Positions 37,878 through 49,900 of a DNA stretch of 64,000 bases are shown here, piece by piece; positions within the stretch are counted from its first letter, which is position 1; each line of letters starts with the position of its first letter. The notes beneath the pieces are model-generated. The model saw only the letters and a program-made list of their open reading frames with translations, made no database searches and was not told the origin of the DNA. The stretch is from Trema orientale (Eukaryota > Streptophyta > Magnoliopsida > Rosales > Cannabaceae), in the NCBI GenBank assembly GCA_002914845.1, contig JXTC01000043.1, positions 521,581-585,580 on the forward strand, written 5' to 3'. Position numbers and translations under genes: made by a program.

Positions 37878-38138
37878 ATATGTGATCATGTTAGGTTGTG
37901 ATTGGAATTAAATTTTTAAAAGAACAAGTGAATCAATGCATTTGAGCAAAGTGTTTTATCATCCTCGAGTCAAAGCCTACAATAACAAACAAGTATTAAG
38001 AAACAAATTTCTTGAATTGAGTACTTAATAAACTAATAAAGGCTATATAAAAATCCTATATATGGCAGGCCAGCCATGGGAGGGGTCCATTCAAACTGTT
38101 CTAACTGATTGCTTAACGTATGAAACTACATAATGAAG

Positions 38139-38181
38139 AATAATATTTTAATTATCAAGCAAAAAAATAATATTTTAATTA
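38139..38181 (+). mobile_element. Micro-insertion: 11-bp A-tailed insert with 16-bp duplication
   Basis: aataatattttaatta occurs perfectly at 38139-38154 and 38166-38181, separated by tcaagcaaaaa. The duplication is long for its tiny insert. Filler DNA from break repair is an alternative. Confidence 0.5.
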
Positions 38182-39770
38182 GAGTATAAGCACTATAGAT
38201 TAAGGAAAGGAAGAATATAAGAAAAAGGAAATAGAAAAGCCCATAAATACAAATAATTTTCTATAGCCGCCAGGTGACGCAATGAATTTGAATTGCTTCA
38301 ACTATAATTAAGCATAAATAATGCTAAAAAAAAAAATTAAAATTGAACCAACTAGGAGATCGACATATGTACAAACAGTAGCCTGCATTTCCAATATTCT
38401 TCTCAACCTCTCTTCATCAATTTTTTTTTTTTATAATACAATAACCTAATTTTTGTCAATCTTAAAAACTTGTTATGCCCTTAATGCCCTAGCAAAAATA
38501 GTAAAAAGAAAAAAAAATACAATTTTAATGGTTGTAGTTGTTTAGAGCTCTATTATATTCTGTGTATCGACAATGGGGAATTAAATATCACCGCTTCTAT
38601 CTTTTATTATTTTTCTTATTTTTTTAATACTTAATTTTTTATGCAAAGGTAAGTATAAATGATAGGGCATATATCTGACATAGCATGATAATGACCTTAT
38701 CTGTTTTTATTAATTGATCATGAAAGAACCAACTTGGCAGTGCCATTGAAATTTCACCAAATGAGACTCCCCTAACTATCTAACCACAAAATATATAGGG
38801 ATTCCTTTTCTGACGAATTAGAAATGCATACGGCAAGATATATGGAAACAGAAAGTTGTTTTCGATTAGGATTTGGACAAGTATTAGAGTCAGTAATATA
38901 CAACAATGGATCAATGTCTTGGCCTAAGAAAGGTATATATAGACCATTTGAATAGTTTGGCCTTAATTTGTATTATTTGCATGTGGGTCTCATTGAATGA
39001 ATATGAACATGCAAAATGTCACATATAAATGTATATTTATAAAAAGATGTTAATGGATATATACAAACAATATTTATTCAAATAGAAACTTAACCTAACA
39101 AAGAGTATAATTATGAAACAAGGAAAAGCCAATATAAATGATGATGACTAACAAAGGATGGAATCATTTAATTTTATTTTCACAATAATGGACCAATACT
39201 TTTAATGCACAAGTTGTTTAGAACTTGCCAAAATTTTAGATAATGACAAGGTGCATAAAAATCAATTTTTACGTAAGAATTTGGGTTGGTTCTGACTTGA
39301 GCATATATAGATGCAAACTTAGGAGATAGGAAAGAACATTCTGCAAAATGTTTTAATTAGTTTTCATACACAATTTTGTCACTTGGCTAAAAGTTCAAAG
39401 GAAAATACCGGAATAGTTAGACATTATCAATAGTTGTCAAAGAATTTTCTACCTTTATTTTCTCAAAAAATTAAATAAATAAATAATAAAAACAAATACC
39501 CATAATTTTTAGTGATCTTGGTATGTATAAAACGCAGGCCTAAAAAGAATCCCCATCGATGTTTCCACGTCAAGAATTGTGTCCACTAGTGGGCATTATG
39601 GTGTTTCATGCTACCACAAGTCATAAAAGAGATAAAAATAAATTTCTTCAGAAAACGGACCAAAAGGGGCATCATTTCTTTTTTAGGTAAATTGTTTAAT
39701 AAGTTCTGATTAGATTCCTAGGCAGGAACACACACCTTTTAAATTTGGCAAAGTCCAATTACTTCAATAT

Positions 39771-39836
39771 AACAATTCTTTAAAGATACTACGATTTTCA
39801 CCCAAAAAAAAAAAAAAAAAAACAATTCTTTAAAGA
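39771..39836 (+). mobile_element. Micro-retroposition: 34-bp A-tailed insert with 16-bp duplication
   Basis: aacaattctttaaaga is present perfectly at 39771-39786 and 39821-39836. The insert is tactacgattttcaccc followed by a run of 17 A. This is the clearest of the four: exact duplication, 3' poly(A), short unique tag. Confidence 0.7.
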
Positions 39837-41711
39837 ATTAATTTAAAGAGTACCATAAGGCGATTTCATTATTATATCAATGAAATCATTATCACAAGCT
39901 AGTCAATAGAAAAATGTCCAACCTATGATGGCAATAATTTATGCTCATAGACAAAACAAAATTTAATGAATGAATTAATTAAATCAATCAAGAAATAAAA
40001 AACGTAACCAAAGTAGGCAAATAGGAAGTAAAGATAATGATAATGAATGGCAAGAAAGGAAGGCAAACTGGGTGGGAATCAGATTCACGTGTTATGGAGG
40101 GCATGCCGGTCATAAAGGGACAGATGGTCCTAATCTCTAGTGGGGGCCCATTAGTGGGCCCAAAGATCCTATCTTACAAAAGCAAAATCTCCCATTATTT
40201 TTGTGATGTCCTTGTTTAACCCTCCTTAAATGCTAACTTTGGCCTTTGTACCTATTTTCAAGTGGACCCCACCTCCTAAATTTTTTTGTCCCTCAATTGA
40301 GACATATTGTTCTTAAATTGGCCCATTATCTGGACAATTTTTTTCAAGTATTTGGTTGCCTGAATTCAATTGATAAAATTGACCACTAAACACCTTTTTT
40401 TTTTTGTTTTTGCAATAAAGAAAAATGGGGTTTGAGTAATTGAGTATGTATCACTATTTATTGCTATTGAAGCTTACTATATATAACATGACTAAGTGAA
40501 GGTGACGAACATTATTGGAGGTAAATACCAAAGTGATTAGTACAACAACTCTTTGGGATATCACTTCAAAGAGTGGTTTTTAACTCCCAAATTGACGGTG
40601 GGATGTTTTCTACCCTTTTTTTTTTTTTAAATTTCTGAGAAAGAAGTTATGTATATGTATAAACTTTCATTACTTGTGATGATGGTGCTTTTCCAATCAA
40701 GTTATCTAATTGAAGTTACAAGCTACATGAATGTGACAGCAATATAATCACTGTAACTTTCAAGTTCCATTTTTAATATTTAATTTGATAATCGCTATTG
40801 AATTTTTGTCCAGATTTGAAATGTGGATTTTACCTACTAATAACCGCTACTAGTTTCCTCAAATTATAATTGAAAGGTTAAACTTCTTCTTTTTTTTCTA
40901 ATCGCAAACTTGACAACATATAGTGAAGGTAATTCTAATTGAACAGCTATTTTCAATATTGTATACAGTACTTTTTCATCTTTGAAAAATTGAACTAACA
41001 ATACTTGAAAGATATTTATAAGAAAATATCATATGGTACTATCTACTTGATTCTCTTAAATGGTATTATTTATTTTATTAATAAAATAACACACACACAC
41101 ATAAAACTTTGCTTGAAGAAAAAACAAGAAAATTATGAATATGTTTTATCTGACCCGTTCTTTTACCTTGTGGTTTGGCCAAACGTCGCCTAAGCTTTTA
41201 ATTTTGGCAACATTTCCAATAATAAGATTATTGTAACATTGCAAGTACGTTTGACCAACGCTTTTATATTCGAATAATTGTCTAGTTATCATTTCTTTTG
41301 ACTAAGCATTGTAAATCCTCTTTAGATAACAAAGAGCCATATATATTCAAAAATAGTGCGAACATTTTTTATTTAAAATTTCATTTTCAGAAGATGGTAA
41401 ATCTTATTCATTTGCAACGTAAAAACATGTTTAATGTTACAAATGCGCTAAAAGACTTTCCGAATTGTTAATTTAGGTGACAAATGGAACTAGATGCGTT
41501 TTGTGTTAGACAGATCTTTAAACAAATATTTTTTTTCCCTTAAAAAAAAGCATAGGGATACAAATTCATTGCTTTAAAGCACACGAAAACCAGTAATTAA
41601 TCACATGACAACACATAGTCATATGTAACAATATTAATATAACTATTGCAAACATTAAATATAATGAATCCATATATATATATATCTTCTTGTATGTGTA
41701 CATATCTTGTT

Positions 41712-42270
41712 TAGGAATGGCAATGGGGCGGATCGGGGACGNATCCCCATTCCCGAAAGTCAATCACAATACCATACCCGCCCCATTAACCATTCTTTTA
41801 GATGCGGGGATGGTGCGGGTATTAACCAATGGATAACGGGAAAAACCGCGGTTACCCATTACCCATTGATAATATTAAAATATTAAAAAATTAAGATGAA
41901 AATACTAAATCCTTTTCATAATCAACAAAATATTAAACACAACAATATACTAATAATTTTTAAACTCTAAAATTTAAATATATAAGTACATATAACTCTC
42001 CAAAATCATTATTTTATTAAATATATAATAATATAAATAGTGTAAAATTAAATAGATATTTATATGTATAATAAATTTTCTATGTAAATATATATATTGG
42101 GGCGGGTACGGTGCGGATTATACTAATACCGTCCCCATACCATACCCGCATATTAACGGTACGGTTATTCCCCGCCCCGGTCATTTTCCCCGCTTGAGCG
42201 GTTTTTCCCCTCCCCATTCGGATCGAATAACCACGGATACCCATAACCATGGGTTATATTGCCATCCCTA
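41712..42270. mobile_element. hAT non-autonomous element (559 bp) with perfect 8-bp duplication
   Basis: Terminal inverted repeats taggaatggcaat and attgccatcccta enclose GC-rich subterminal zones full of ggggcggg/cccgcccc and gggta/taccc words and an AT-rich centre. The 8-bp ATCTTGTT occurs exactly on both sides (41704-41711 and 42271-42278), the length expected for hAT. No transposase. One ambiguous base is at 41742. Confidence 0.93.
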
Positions 42271-42278
42271 ATCTTGTT

Positions 42279-44580
42279 TAAAAAAAAAAAAAGGTAATGA
42301 CAAGTCCAACTTGCCAACTAAAAAAAATGTCTTGGCAACCATAAACACAATAAGATGAAGTATTGTTTGCTTATATTTTTCAATGGGACATGGAATTCTC
42401 CATTTGAAATTAATTCTTATTTTGTTTTATGTAGTGGGACCTAATGAATGAAAGGGCCTCTCCACTCTCTCTCTTATGTTAAATGTATAGAGAAAAACAA
42501 TTGATAAAATAATAACAATAATTCCAAGTCTCACAAGAGGGTAAGTGAGTAAGTGAAGGATTTGCATATATAATAAATCCCCACTCCCTGTTATCAAATT
42601 TTTTTTAAAATAAAAATAAAAAATAAAAAACTACTCCCAGATGGGATGAGATCACACTCCTCCCTATAATTTTTATTTTATTTTATTTTTTCTGATTAAA
42701 CTCCCTGCTTATCTTATCATTGACTTCATTTGCCCCCCAAAAACGCCTAGAAAAGGAAAACTCAACTAAATGTCACGTGCCCCTCAGGTGCAACAACATG
42801 CCTCACAAGATTTCCTATTTTAACCTGCAACATTTACTGCCGTTGTAATTACTAGTCAAAGGACGACCGTACTTTTCTCGTCCTCAAAATTAAATGTAAC
42901 ATTTTACCAGTTACCCCAAAATAAAATAAAATAAAATAAAATAAAATAAGAAAACCCCAACAAGTTAACAGCTCAAGAACCCCTTACTGCCAAAATTGGC
43001 AGAACCCTTACCCCACTGATTTGTCTTCCCCAAATTCACATCCCAAATACATCAAAAAAGTACACCACCTTCTTTATAAATCTAATATTATTATTTTTTT
43101 CCCCTCAAGATAAGCTTTAACTGTATAATACAGCCTCAAACCTCATCCAATATGATTAATGTTAATAACACGTTAATCATATTGGTAAAACCATAACATG
43201 TAAAATAAGTAAATATAATAATGGAACGACCTTATAGTGCCATGGTGGTGGAATTGTTATTTGTTAGCTTACTATATTAGCCCGGTCCGGGGTTCTGGTC
43301 CCTATATGACGCTGACCAAAGGAAAGAAAGGGGGCACACAGTAACGTGCGTAGGACGCGGCTCGTTCAACCACCACCAAACAACGCCTCGGGAATCCCAA
43401 CAACATTATATAAAAATTATTTAAAAAAGGTGGGCCCCGCATGGGGTCAGGTCAGGAGGAAAGAGGGGGGGGTTTTAGTGGGTCCCATTTATCCATGATA
43501 TTTCAGCTCAAACGTCGTCGTCTTGATTACGCAACGATGCGCTAACGTATTTATTTAGTGAGGAAAAAAAAAAAAAAAAAAGAGAAGGTTTGGGTGGTGG
43601 TGGACTGGACTGGGTTGTCACTTGTGGCAGACTTGGACTTTTTCGTACTTTTGTCATTATTCATTTTTTGTTTTTTTGATGTAAACTTTTTGAAACAAAA
43701 TAGAAATATAAAAAAAGAGTGTGGCCGTTGCAGTCACTGCTCAGCAACAGCGACATTTGCGCGCGTCCTACGTGTCAGATTTTGCCACACACCTGTCGCT
43801 TTTTTCCCGCGGCCCCCCTCGTTTGACCCCACCGGCAATGAAGAAAAGAGAGCGCGTGCGACCAACGCTCCATTTATATCACCTAGTTGGTCTAGAAAGA
43901 CTAGCTGTCGGGTTTTGATGCGCCTCGGGACCCACCAACCAAAAATACCAAAAAAGAAAACAATTATATATGTAATTACAATAAAATTAATAATTAAATA
44001 TCAAAACGCCATATCTCACCCAGAACGAAAAATAAAAAACAGACACACATAAATGATATAATCCTTGACCCCGCCTTTTCGGCATTTACTCTGAACCCAA
44101 CACCATTTTGCAAACGTGCGCCGGGATTTTGCTAAAATGCGCCGTGTTATCCATTTAATGTTTTTTTTTTCTTTAAAAATGGTAATATCATAACATAACA
44201 ATATCATAATAAATTTTACGTGCATACTAAAAAGTGAACAAAGTATGCTATAAATGGATCCTAAATCCTATCTTATTTTTCTTTTTTGGATTTTTTTTTC
44301 CCTAACTTCCAAACTTCCTAATTTTCATTCCGAGAATGGCAAAGGCAAATCTCATTGGAAATAAAAGCAAGAAGATTTGTGCACCCAATTAATGGATCCA
44401 AAACTGAACCACCTCTTAAGGCACAATAAATTTCCCAGAAGAAAAGAATAAAGAATGAACAACATAAAATTAAAAAACCAAAATGAAAATTGAGAAGAAA
44501 CCAATTTGTATTGATGAAAATTTGGTGTTATGTGTTTCTCTTTTTTTTTTTTTTTTTTTTTTTTGGAGGTAAGGAAAATA
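42279..44580. other. Spacer with pentanucleotide repeat, hairpin and GC-richer island
   Basis: An (ATAAA)n microsatellite lies at about 42918-42949. A 13-bp perfect inverted repeat lies at 43147-43185. From about 43260 to 43930 the sequence is richer in GC and CpG than its surroundings, with words such as cctacgtgtc, which resembles a promoter. I found no exon beside it. A frame near 43560-44050 has no homology and is not called. The 3' UTR of the RING gene probably occupies the stretch just left of 44589. Confidence 0.5.
43147..43185. repeat. Perfect 13-bp inverted repeat (hairpin)
   Basis: ccaatatgattaa (43147-43159) and ttaatcatattgg (43173-43185) are exact complements around a 13-base loop that itself contains tgtt/aaca. 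It could form a cruciform or RNA hairpin; function unknown. Confidence 0.7.
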
Positions 44581-44588
44581 TGTTCAAT

Positions 44589-45997
44589 TTAGGACATGTT
44601 GACATGTACACTGGCGTTCTTGGTTGATTTACAGATGGGGCAAGTGTGGAGCGAGGAACCGCACACAGTGCAGAGGCAGAGGTGCCTACATGGCAAAAGC
44701 AGCACGCACGACTCTTCCTTCCCACAATTCCGGCACCACCTATTGTAACCGCCCGTACTACTGCTGCACCTCGCCACCACGTTGCTTGTTGTCGTTTCCA
44801 ACTCAACGACATCATTCCTCCCGTCGTTTCTCTCCGCCGTTACTAACGTGCGCCACTCCCCTCTCGCTACCTCTACTGCTGCTTCTGCTTCCGCTTCCAC
44901 GTCGTCGTTTTCGCCGCAGCACGACTGGGCGTCGTCCGCGAGGGCCGCACCCAATGGGCCGGCGCCCGCATTAACGTCGTCGTTTTCGTTGTCCGCGTCG
45001 TCTTCAAGCAATCCTGCGCCGCGGGTGCGCTCGTCCTTAACCTGCGCCAAGACTTGTTCGAGGTTTGTACGGAGGGCATTGGCGGTGGCTTCGTTGGTCT
45101 GGGCCAGGTCCCGCCATATCTGATTCTCTACGCACAAGGACTTGACCCTCTCTTCCAAGGCCCAATTCAGCTTCCCAATCTTCTCAATCTCTTCCTCTTT
45201 GGTTCTCAGCCTCTTCATCATCCCAACCTCTATCGCCTCCATTATCTTCCGAGCTTGCTTCTTCCTCCTCTCCTCGATCTCCATCCTCACTTTATCCATC
45301 TAAATTCCCCAAGATAAAAACAACCCATTAATTAAAATATCAAAGAAAATATAAATTAACAAAAGATAGACCGATCATATATACGTACATACATACATAT
45401 TTATACTTACATGTTGAGAAATAAGGCGATCGATATCGAATTGCTGTTGCTGGATTTGGAACGAGAAGTCCTCACCGAGAAACGAAAAGGGTTGTGACGA
45501 ACCGCAATTCTTGTAATGGATTGGTGGAGTAGTAGTAGTATTATTGGTGGTGGTGCTAGTTGGGTAGAACAAATGGTTGTTAATGGCGGCGGAGGAGTAC
45601 TCTCTAGAGCGCTTTCTGGAAAACGACGCCGTCGTCGTCGTCGGAATGTTGTACGTAAGGCCGCTGTCGGATTTCTTGGCCGTCTTCGGCGGAGGAACCG
45701 AATCGTTGACGAAAGAATTGTAGGCCGGAAGAAGGGTCTCCGCCGTGATGGTGGTTGCAGGCCCCGGTAGTGGTAGTACCCCATGATGATATCCCATCTG
45801 GGTGTTGTACGGATTTGCGTTTCCTTCAATTGGGTTCATAATTTCTCTGCCAAATGCACAGTTTCACCCCACCTTAAACCACCGCATACATATACATATA
45901 TACATATATATATATATTCAGAGAGAGAGAGAGATTAGTACCTGTTGCCTATGAGTTGAGGAGGGAAGAGATGGAGGTGACGAGCTTCAACAGCCAT
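44589..45997 (-). CDS. BRG3: BOI-related RING-type E3 ubiquitin ligase (BRG3-like), three exons
   Basis: Exons on the minus strand are 45997-45942, 45846-45411 and 45299-44589; phases match and borders are GT..AG, giving 400 residues. It starts MAVEARHLHLFPPQLIGN, followed by a variable N-terminal half containing the FSRKRSRE basic motif and FSFLGEDFSFQIQQQQFDID. Exon 3 opens with a coiled coil (EERRKKQARKIMEAIE through LNWALEERVKSLCVENQIW) that mediates partner binding in this family. A C-terminal C3HC4 RING spans about residues 353-387: CRNCGKEESCVLLLPC, RHLCLCTVC, CPIC. BOI and its relatives attach ubiquitin to target proteins and also bind DELLA proteins, restraining cell death and gibberellin responses. 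The family is certain; BRG3 over BRG2 rests on remembered similarity (ADDAQSCCG, ending CPICKSTKNASVHVN). Confidence 0.93.
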
Positions 45998-45999
45998 GG

Positions 46000-46200
46000 A
46001 TATGAATATTATTATCAGGCTTCTCTTGGTGTTGAGCGTTTTGGTTTGGTTCTTGGTTCCGTTTGGGTATTGGTTTTTTAGAGGAGAAAGAAAGAAAGAA
46101 AGAGAACAAAATGGCATGCAATAGAGGTGGCAAGGCTGTATGGTGGGGTTTATTTAGGGTTTGGTTTGGATGAGAGAGAAAAAAAATAATTATTAAGTAA
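46000..46200 (-). promoter_or_regulatory. 5' UTR and core promoter zone of the BRG3-like gene
   Basis: On the minus strand the bases just upstream of the ATG are pyrimidine-rich (a run of ttctttctttctttct at about 46085-46100), typical of a plant 5' UTR. No strong TATA box is evident, so the start site is not fixed. Confidence 0.4.
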
Positions 46201-46539
46201 CTATATAAAAATAAAGTCTTGAATTAATTGAGAGAAAAGAGAAGAAAAAGAAAGTAGGAGAGAGAAAGATGTTTTTGTTTGTTGGTTTGGGTTTTGTCTA
46301 ATTTGGGATTCTGTTACCAAAAGACCCCTCCTCTCACTCCTCTTTACTCGACTCTTCCTAATCTGTAACCAACAAAGATCCGGTCAATCCGAAATTCCAG
46401 GGAATCATTAGGGGCATTTTCGGAAAATAATTACATATTTATCGTAACTATAGATATACTGTTTTTGTTTTTTTAATATAAAGTACTCTCTTTTTAACCG
46501 ATGCGGTAAATGAAATTAATTTGGGAAAGAAATTAAAGA

Positions 46540-46990
46540 AGAATACTGAGGTGGGGATTTAATAACTGACAACCTGGGCATCTGCCACGTAGACCTGCCG
46601 ACTGGGGCCTGCTAGGGATCGCCACGTAAGCATAGCTACAGTCCAAAACAAAACGCCTTAACTCGATTCTCTCTTTCTTCCCGTCCCTGAACAACGTGAT
46701 GGGTCCTGGGTCCCACAAAAATACTCGTGTGGGTCAGGGTGGGTTAGGCCACAGGACAAGATTACCCTTCTGGACACGTGCGAAGGGGGCCAGCGTGGAG
46801 GCCTCGGGGCCCCACTGGGCACAGAGGCCCACAGTGACCGTGTTGGGTGGGTACGGTGTACCTGTACCTCTGGTGCTGATCCTTTTGGCAGTTTCTTACT
46901 TTGAGGACAGCTTAATTCACGGCTGCTCGCATAGGAAACGTTGGGCCTCAAGAGCTTTGGACTGTTCCCCAGCCACGTGTCATTAACCCA
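46540..46990. promoter_or_regulatory. GC-rich segment with two CACGTG G-boxes and several ACGT cores
   Basis: The segment is markedly GC-richer than its AT-rich neighbours. It holds gacacgtgcg (about 46773) and gccacgtgtc (about 46972), both G-box/ABRE-type sites, plus gccacgtaga (46586) and gccacgtaag (46620). Lying 0.5-1 kb upstream of the BRG3-like gene, it could be an ABA- or light-responsive enhancer. Overlapping frames on both strands show no homology, so it is not called coding. Confidence 0.45.
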
Positions 46991-46999
46991 CTGACTTTT

Positions 47000-49900
47000 C
47001 TTAAAATTAATTAATTTTTTTTTAATTTTACAGTCATGCTACGACATTTTGTTTCGTTGTCCACGCTCGATATGATGCGACCTCAACTCTCGCCAATAAC
47101 AGCTTGGATTTATTGAGTTACATCTATAATTATAATAACAATAATGGTTGAACGCATTTAATGACGGGTGTGGAACATTTTGGACAAAAGAAAGTTTATT
47201 ATTTTAAAAAAGAATATGATAACATATTTATTATATTTAGATAACGCGATTCTTAACTTGCACGGGTAATATGGATTCTTTTTAAAATACTGTACTGAAC
47301 GTGATCGTACCAGAACATGATAAGTACAAATATACGTTTTAATTATTTTAATATTTATAAAGTGGACAAACCGATTTGTTCTTATATAATAATATTAATA
47401 CCTTATACGCATAAACTTGATCTATATTCATGTACAGGCACTAATTTATTTGTAGTCTAGTTCACACATCTTGAGAAAGTACTTAATTGGTGAAACTCTA
47501 GAGGATTAAATGATTCTTAATTTCCCAATAGAATCAAATCTGTGGAGTGCTCGAAAAGAGAACATGGACCCCTCTCTACAAGAATGGCCATAAATAATTG
47601 ACCTTTTTCAGCTTTTGAACTTACAAGTAGTATCATTAATTGTTTAACGTTCATTGTTTTTGCCACATAATTACGAAATTAATTAATGTTCAATGTTGGA
47701 AAATAGAAACAAAAGCTTTCAAATTAAGTTCAAAAGTTTCAACGTTTTATCATCATTAATTCATATGTCGATATAGTTAAACTCTCGCAATTAAGGCCTA
47801 ATTTCTTGCATTTGAATTTTTCATCAAGTTGACACAAGCTTTTGACCAAATTGATATGTAGTTTGACTCAACAAAAACCTAGCTAGCAATCCTAACTAAT
47901 TACGTTTTTTTTTTTTCAAAGTTCACGTAAATAAGTCTATATAGGTTGAGTTTAATTATCTTTCTACATTAGAAGATCGAGTAGAATTTCAATAACCATT
48001 CTAGATATCTGCTGACTTTTTCCTCGTTTCAAATATCCATGTGGTACTTATCGCTCGGAGTTTTTCTTAGTAACTTCGTCCCTAAGAATCTAGCTTGGGA
48101 TTATTATCATCATGGTTTGCCCACCATTTTGACCCCCAAAAAATAAAAAAGAAAAGAGCATCTTTAGCATCCACATAAAAGATAAATTCCAAGTACAAAT
48201 TAACGCGCTCGCACACAATATAAATATATATCTATATACATGTGTGTGTATATATATATATATACGTTTTCTAATAACGTAGGGACATAATTATGGCAGC
48301 TAATTGGATCCAAATTAAGGGGTTTGTTTATTAAGACCTGTCTACTATATGTAACCCCACCTTCACTCCCATGTCATAGATCTTGCCAACTTTATTGTAA
48401 AGTTCTAGCAAGATTATAATATAGAAGAAGCAAAGTATAAATACATACATCTATATGGACTATGCGTTTAGCGTTGAATTAATCCTCAATTAGTACGTAC
48501 TTGATTTCGTATGCATTCGTTTGTCTTGTAATTAGCCTAATTAAAAGCCTTTCCTCTTGTCCATGGCCTACGCAAGCTCTTTGTAATTACTTCGATATTA
48601 TCATCCTACCGATACATGGGAATGCAGCCTCCCAATGACTATGATTTTTTTTTCTTAGGAAAAAAAAAAAACCCTAATGTTCAGTTATCTAGATAGGCAG
48701 ATAGCTTCGTTTTACAGCTATATATTTATATATATAGACGTATGACATGAAAACGATGTTTTCAAGGCATATGTATATTGAAATCTAAGCAAATGTAAAT
48801 CCATCAGTTTTATCTTATTTTGTTCTTTTTAATAAAAAAATTATTTTTTTAATGGATGAATAGACAAAATTAAGCTTCATTTAAGGAGACAAAATGACAA
48901 AACGAGATCTGTCAAAATATGAGTGGCAATTAAACTGCCAGCTAAAGTTAGCACATACTGATCCTGCATTAACATTATTTACGGAACATTTGAGCATTAT
49001 TAGCAGGCTTGTTCAGTAATAATCAGTATATAAATCAGTACCAAATACCAATAAGAATATTAAATTAAAGTTAAGACTGAATTATTAATGATATATATAA
49101 CAAAGCAGCACCGTTACACACACCCACATGGAGGTTAAGATTATTAAACTTTATAAAAAGACGTATTTTGCAAGACATAATGCTGCATGGCCTAGTCAGG
49201 CCGTACAGACACAAAGTGACAAGGCATTAATATGCCATTATGGCCTGGATTTCCCCGTAAATTACCTCTCTTTAATAATCCAATTAAGTATTATTTTCCA
49301 TTACAATATGTAAGCTGCTTAATTATTAGAGCATCTTTCTTCAAATTGTTGGATTAGAATAAGCTTTTTATAAATATATGCATGTCTATATATATATCTA
49401 CACATCATTTATTTAGTTTGGTTAATTTTCATTTTTCAGGTGGGTGTAGAGCATGTTCTTTGTGGATGGTTTACCCCATAATGCACGTAAAAGAGAAAGC
49501 TTTTAATTAATTATCAAGACTTTGTGAATTAAAAATCATGCATTTATGTAAAATTGTAAATATATAATGACTTACCACTTTCTTGTCCATGTTAGAATGG
49601 TCGAGAATTTCTATGAGGAAAAAAGGTAAGTATGGTCTCTATGAGTTAAATTATTAAATCCAATATTAGATAATTACTTAAAAAGTTAAAGAGTACTACT
49701 CCATTGCCAAGAAAATATCTGTGACGACTAAACAATTGCTTTAAGCTATCACGAAACTTCATGAGAGAGAGAAAACCCCTTCAACAAGGGGAGTAGATGA
49801 AAAGTAGCTTAAGAGTGTGATTCCTCTCTTCACATTTCTCTTTCGTTCTACCTCTATTATTGCTCACATCAACCCAACCGCATGATCGACCATACTTTGG

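Larger units (their letters stand above)
30644..41703. other. 11-kb gene-free, AT-rich region
   Basis: I found no exon with family resemblance, no convincing long frame and no recognisable conserved microRNA. Features present are homopolymers, TA-rich microsatellites (for example about 31350) and four micro-insertions listed separately. 40090-40170 has a palindromic pair of gggccc words. Short frames around 34940, 36720 and 36890 lack codon-like composition or homology and are not called. Confidence 0.55.

Noticed and set aside
30644-41703. Search by eye for conserved plant microRNA hairpins
   Set aside because: None of the common mature microRNA sequences I know was recognised; absence by eye is not proof.
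43558-44052. 164-codon plus-strand frame
   Set aside because: Depends on a non-ATG start after a poly(A) run, has no recognisable domain, and lies in the GC-rich spacer.
44624-45770. Several plus-strand frames of about 65-115 codons
   Set aside because: They are antisense shadows of exons 2 and 3 of the BRG3-like gene.
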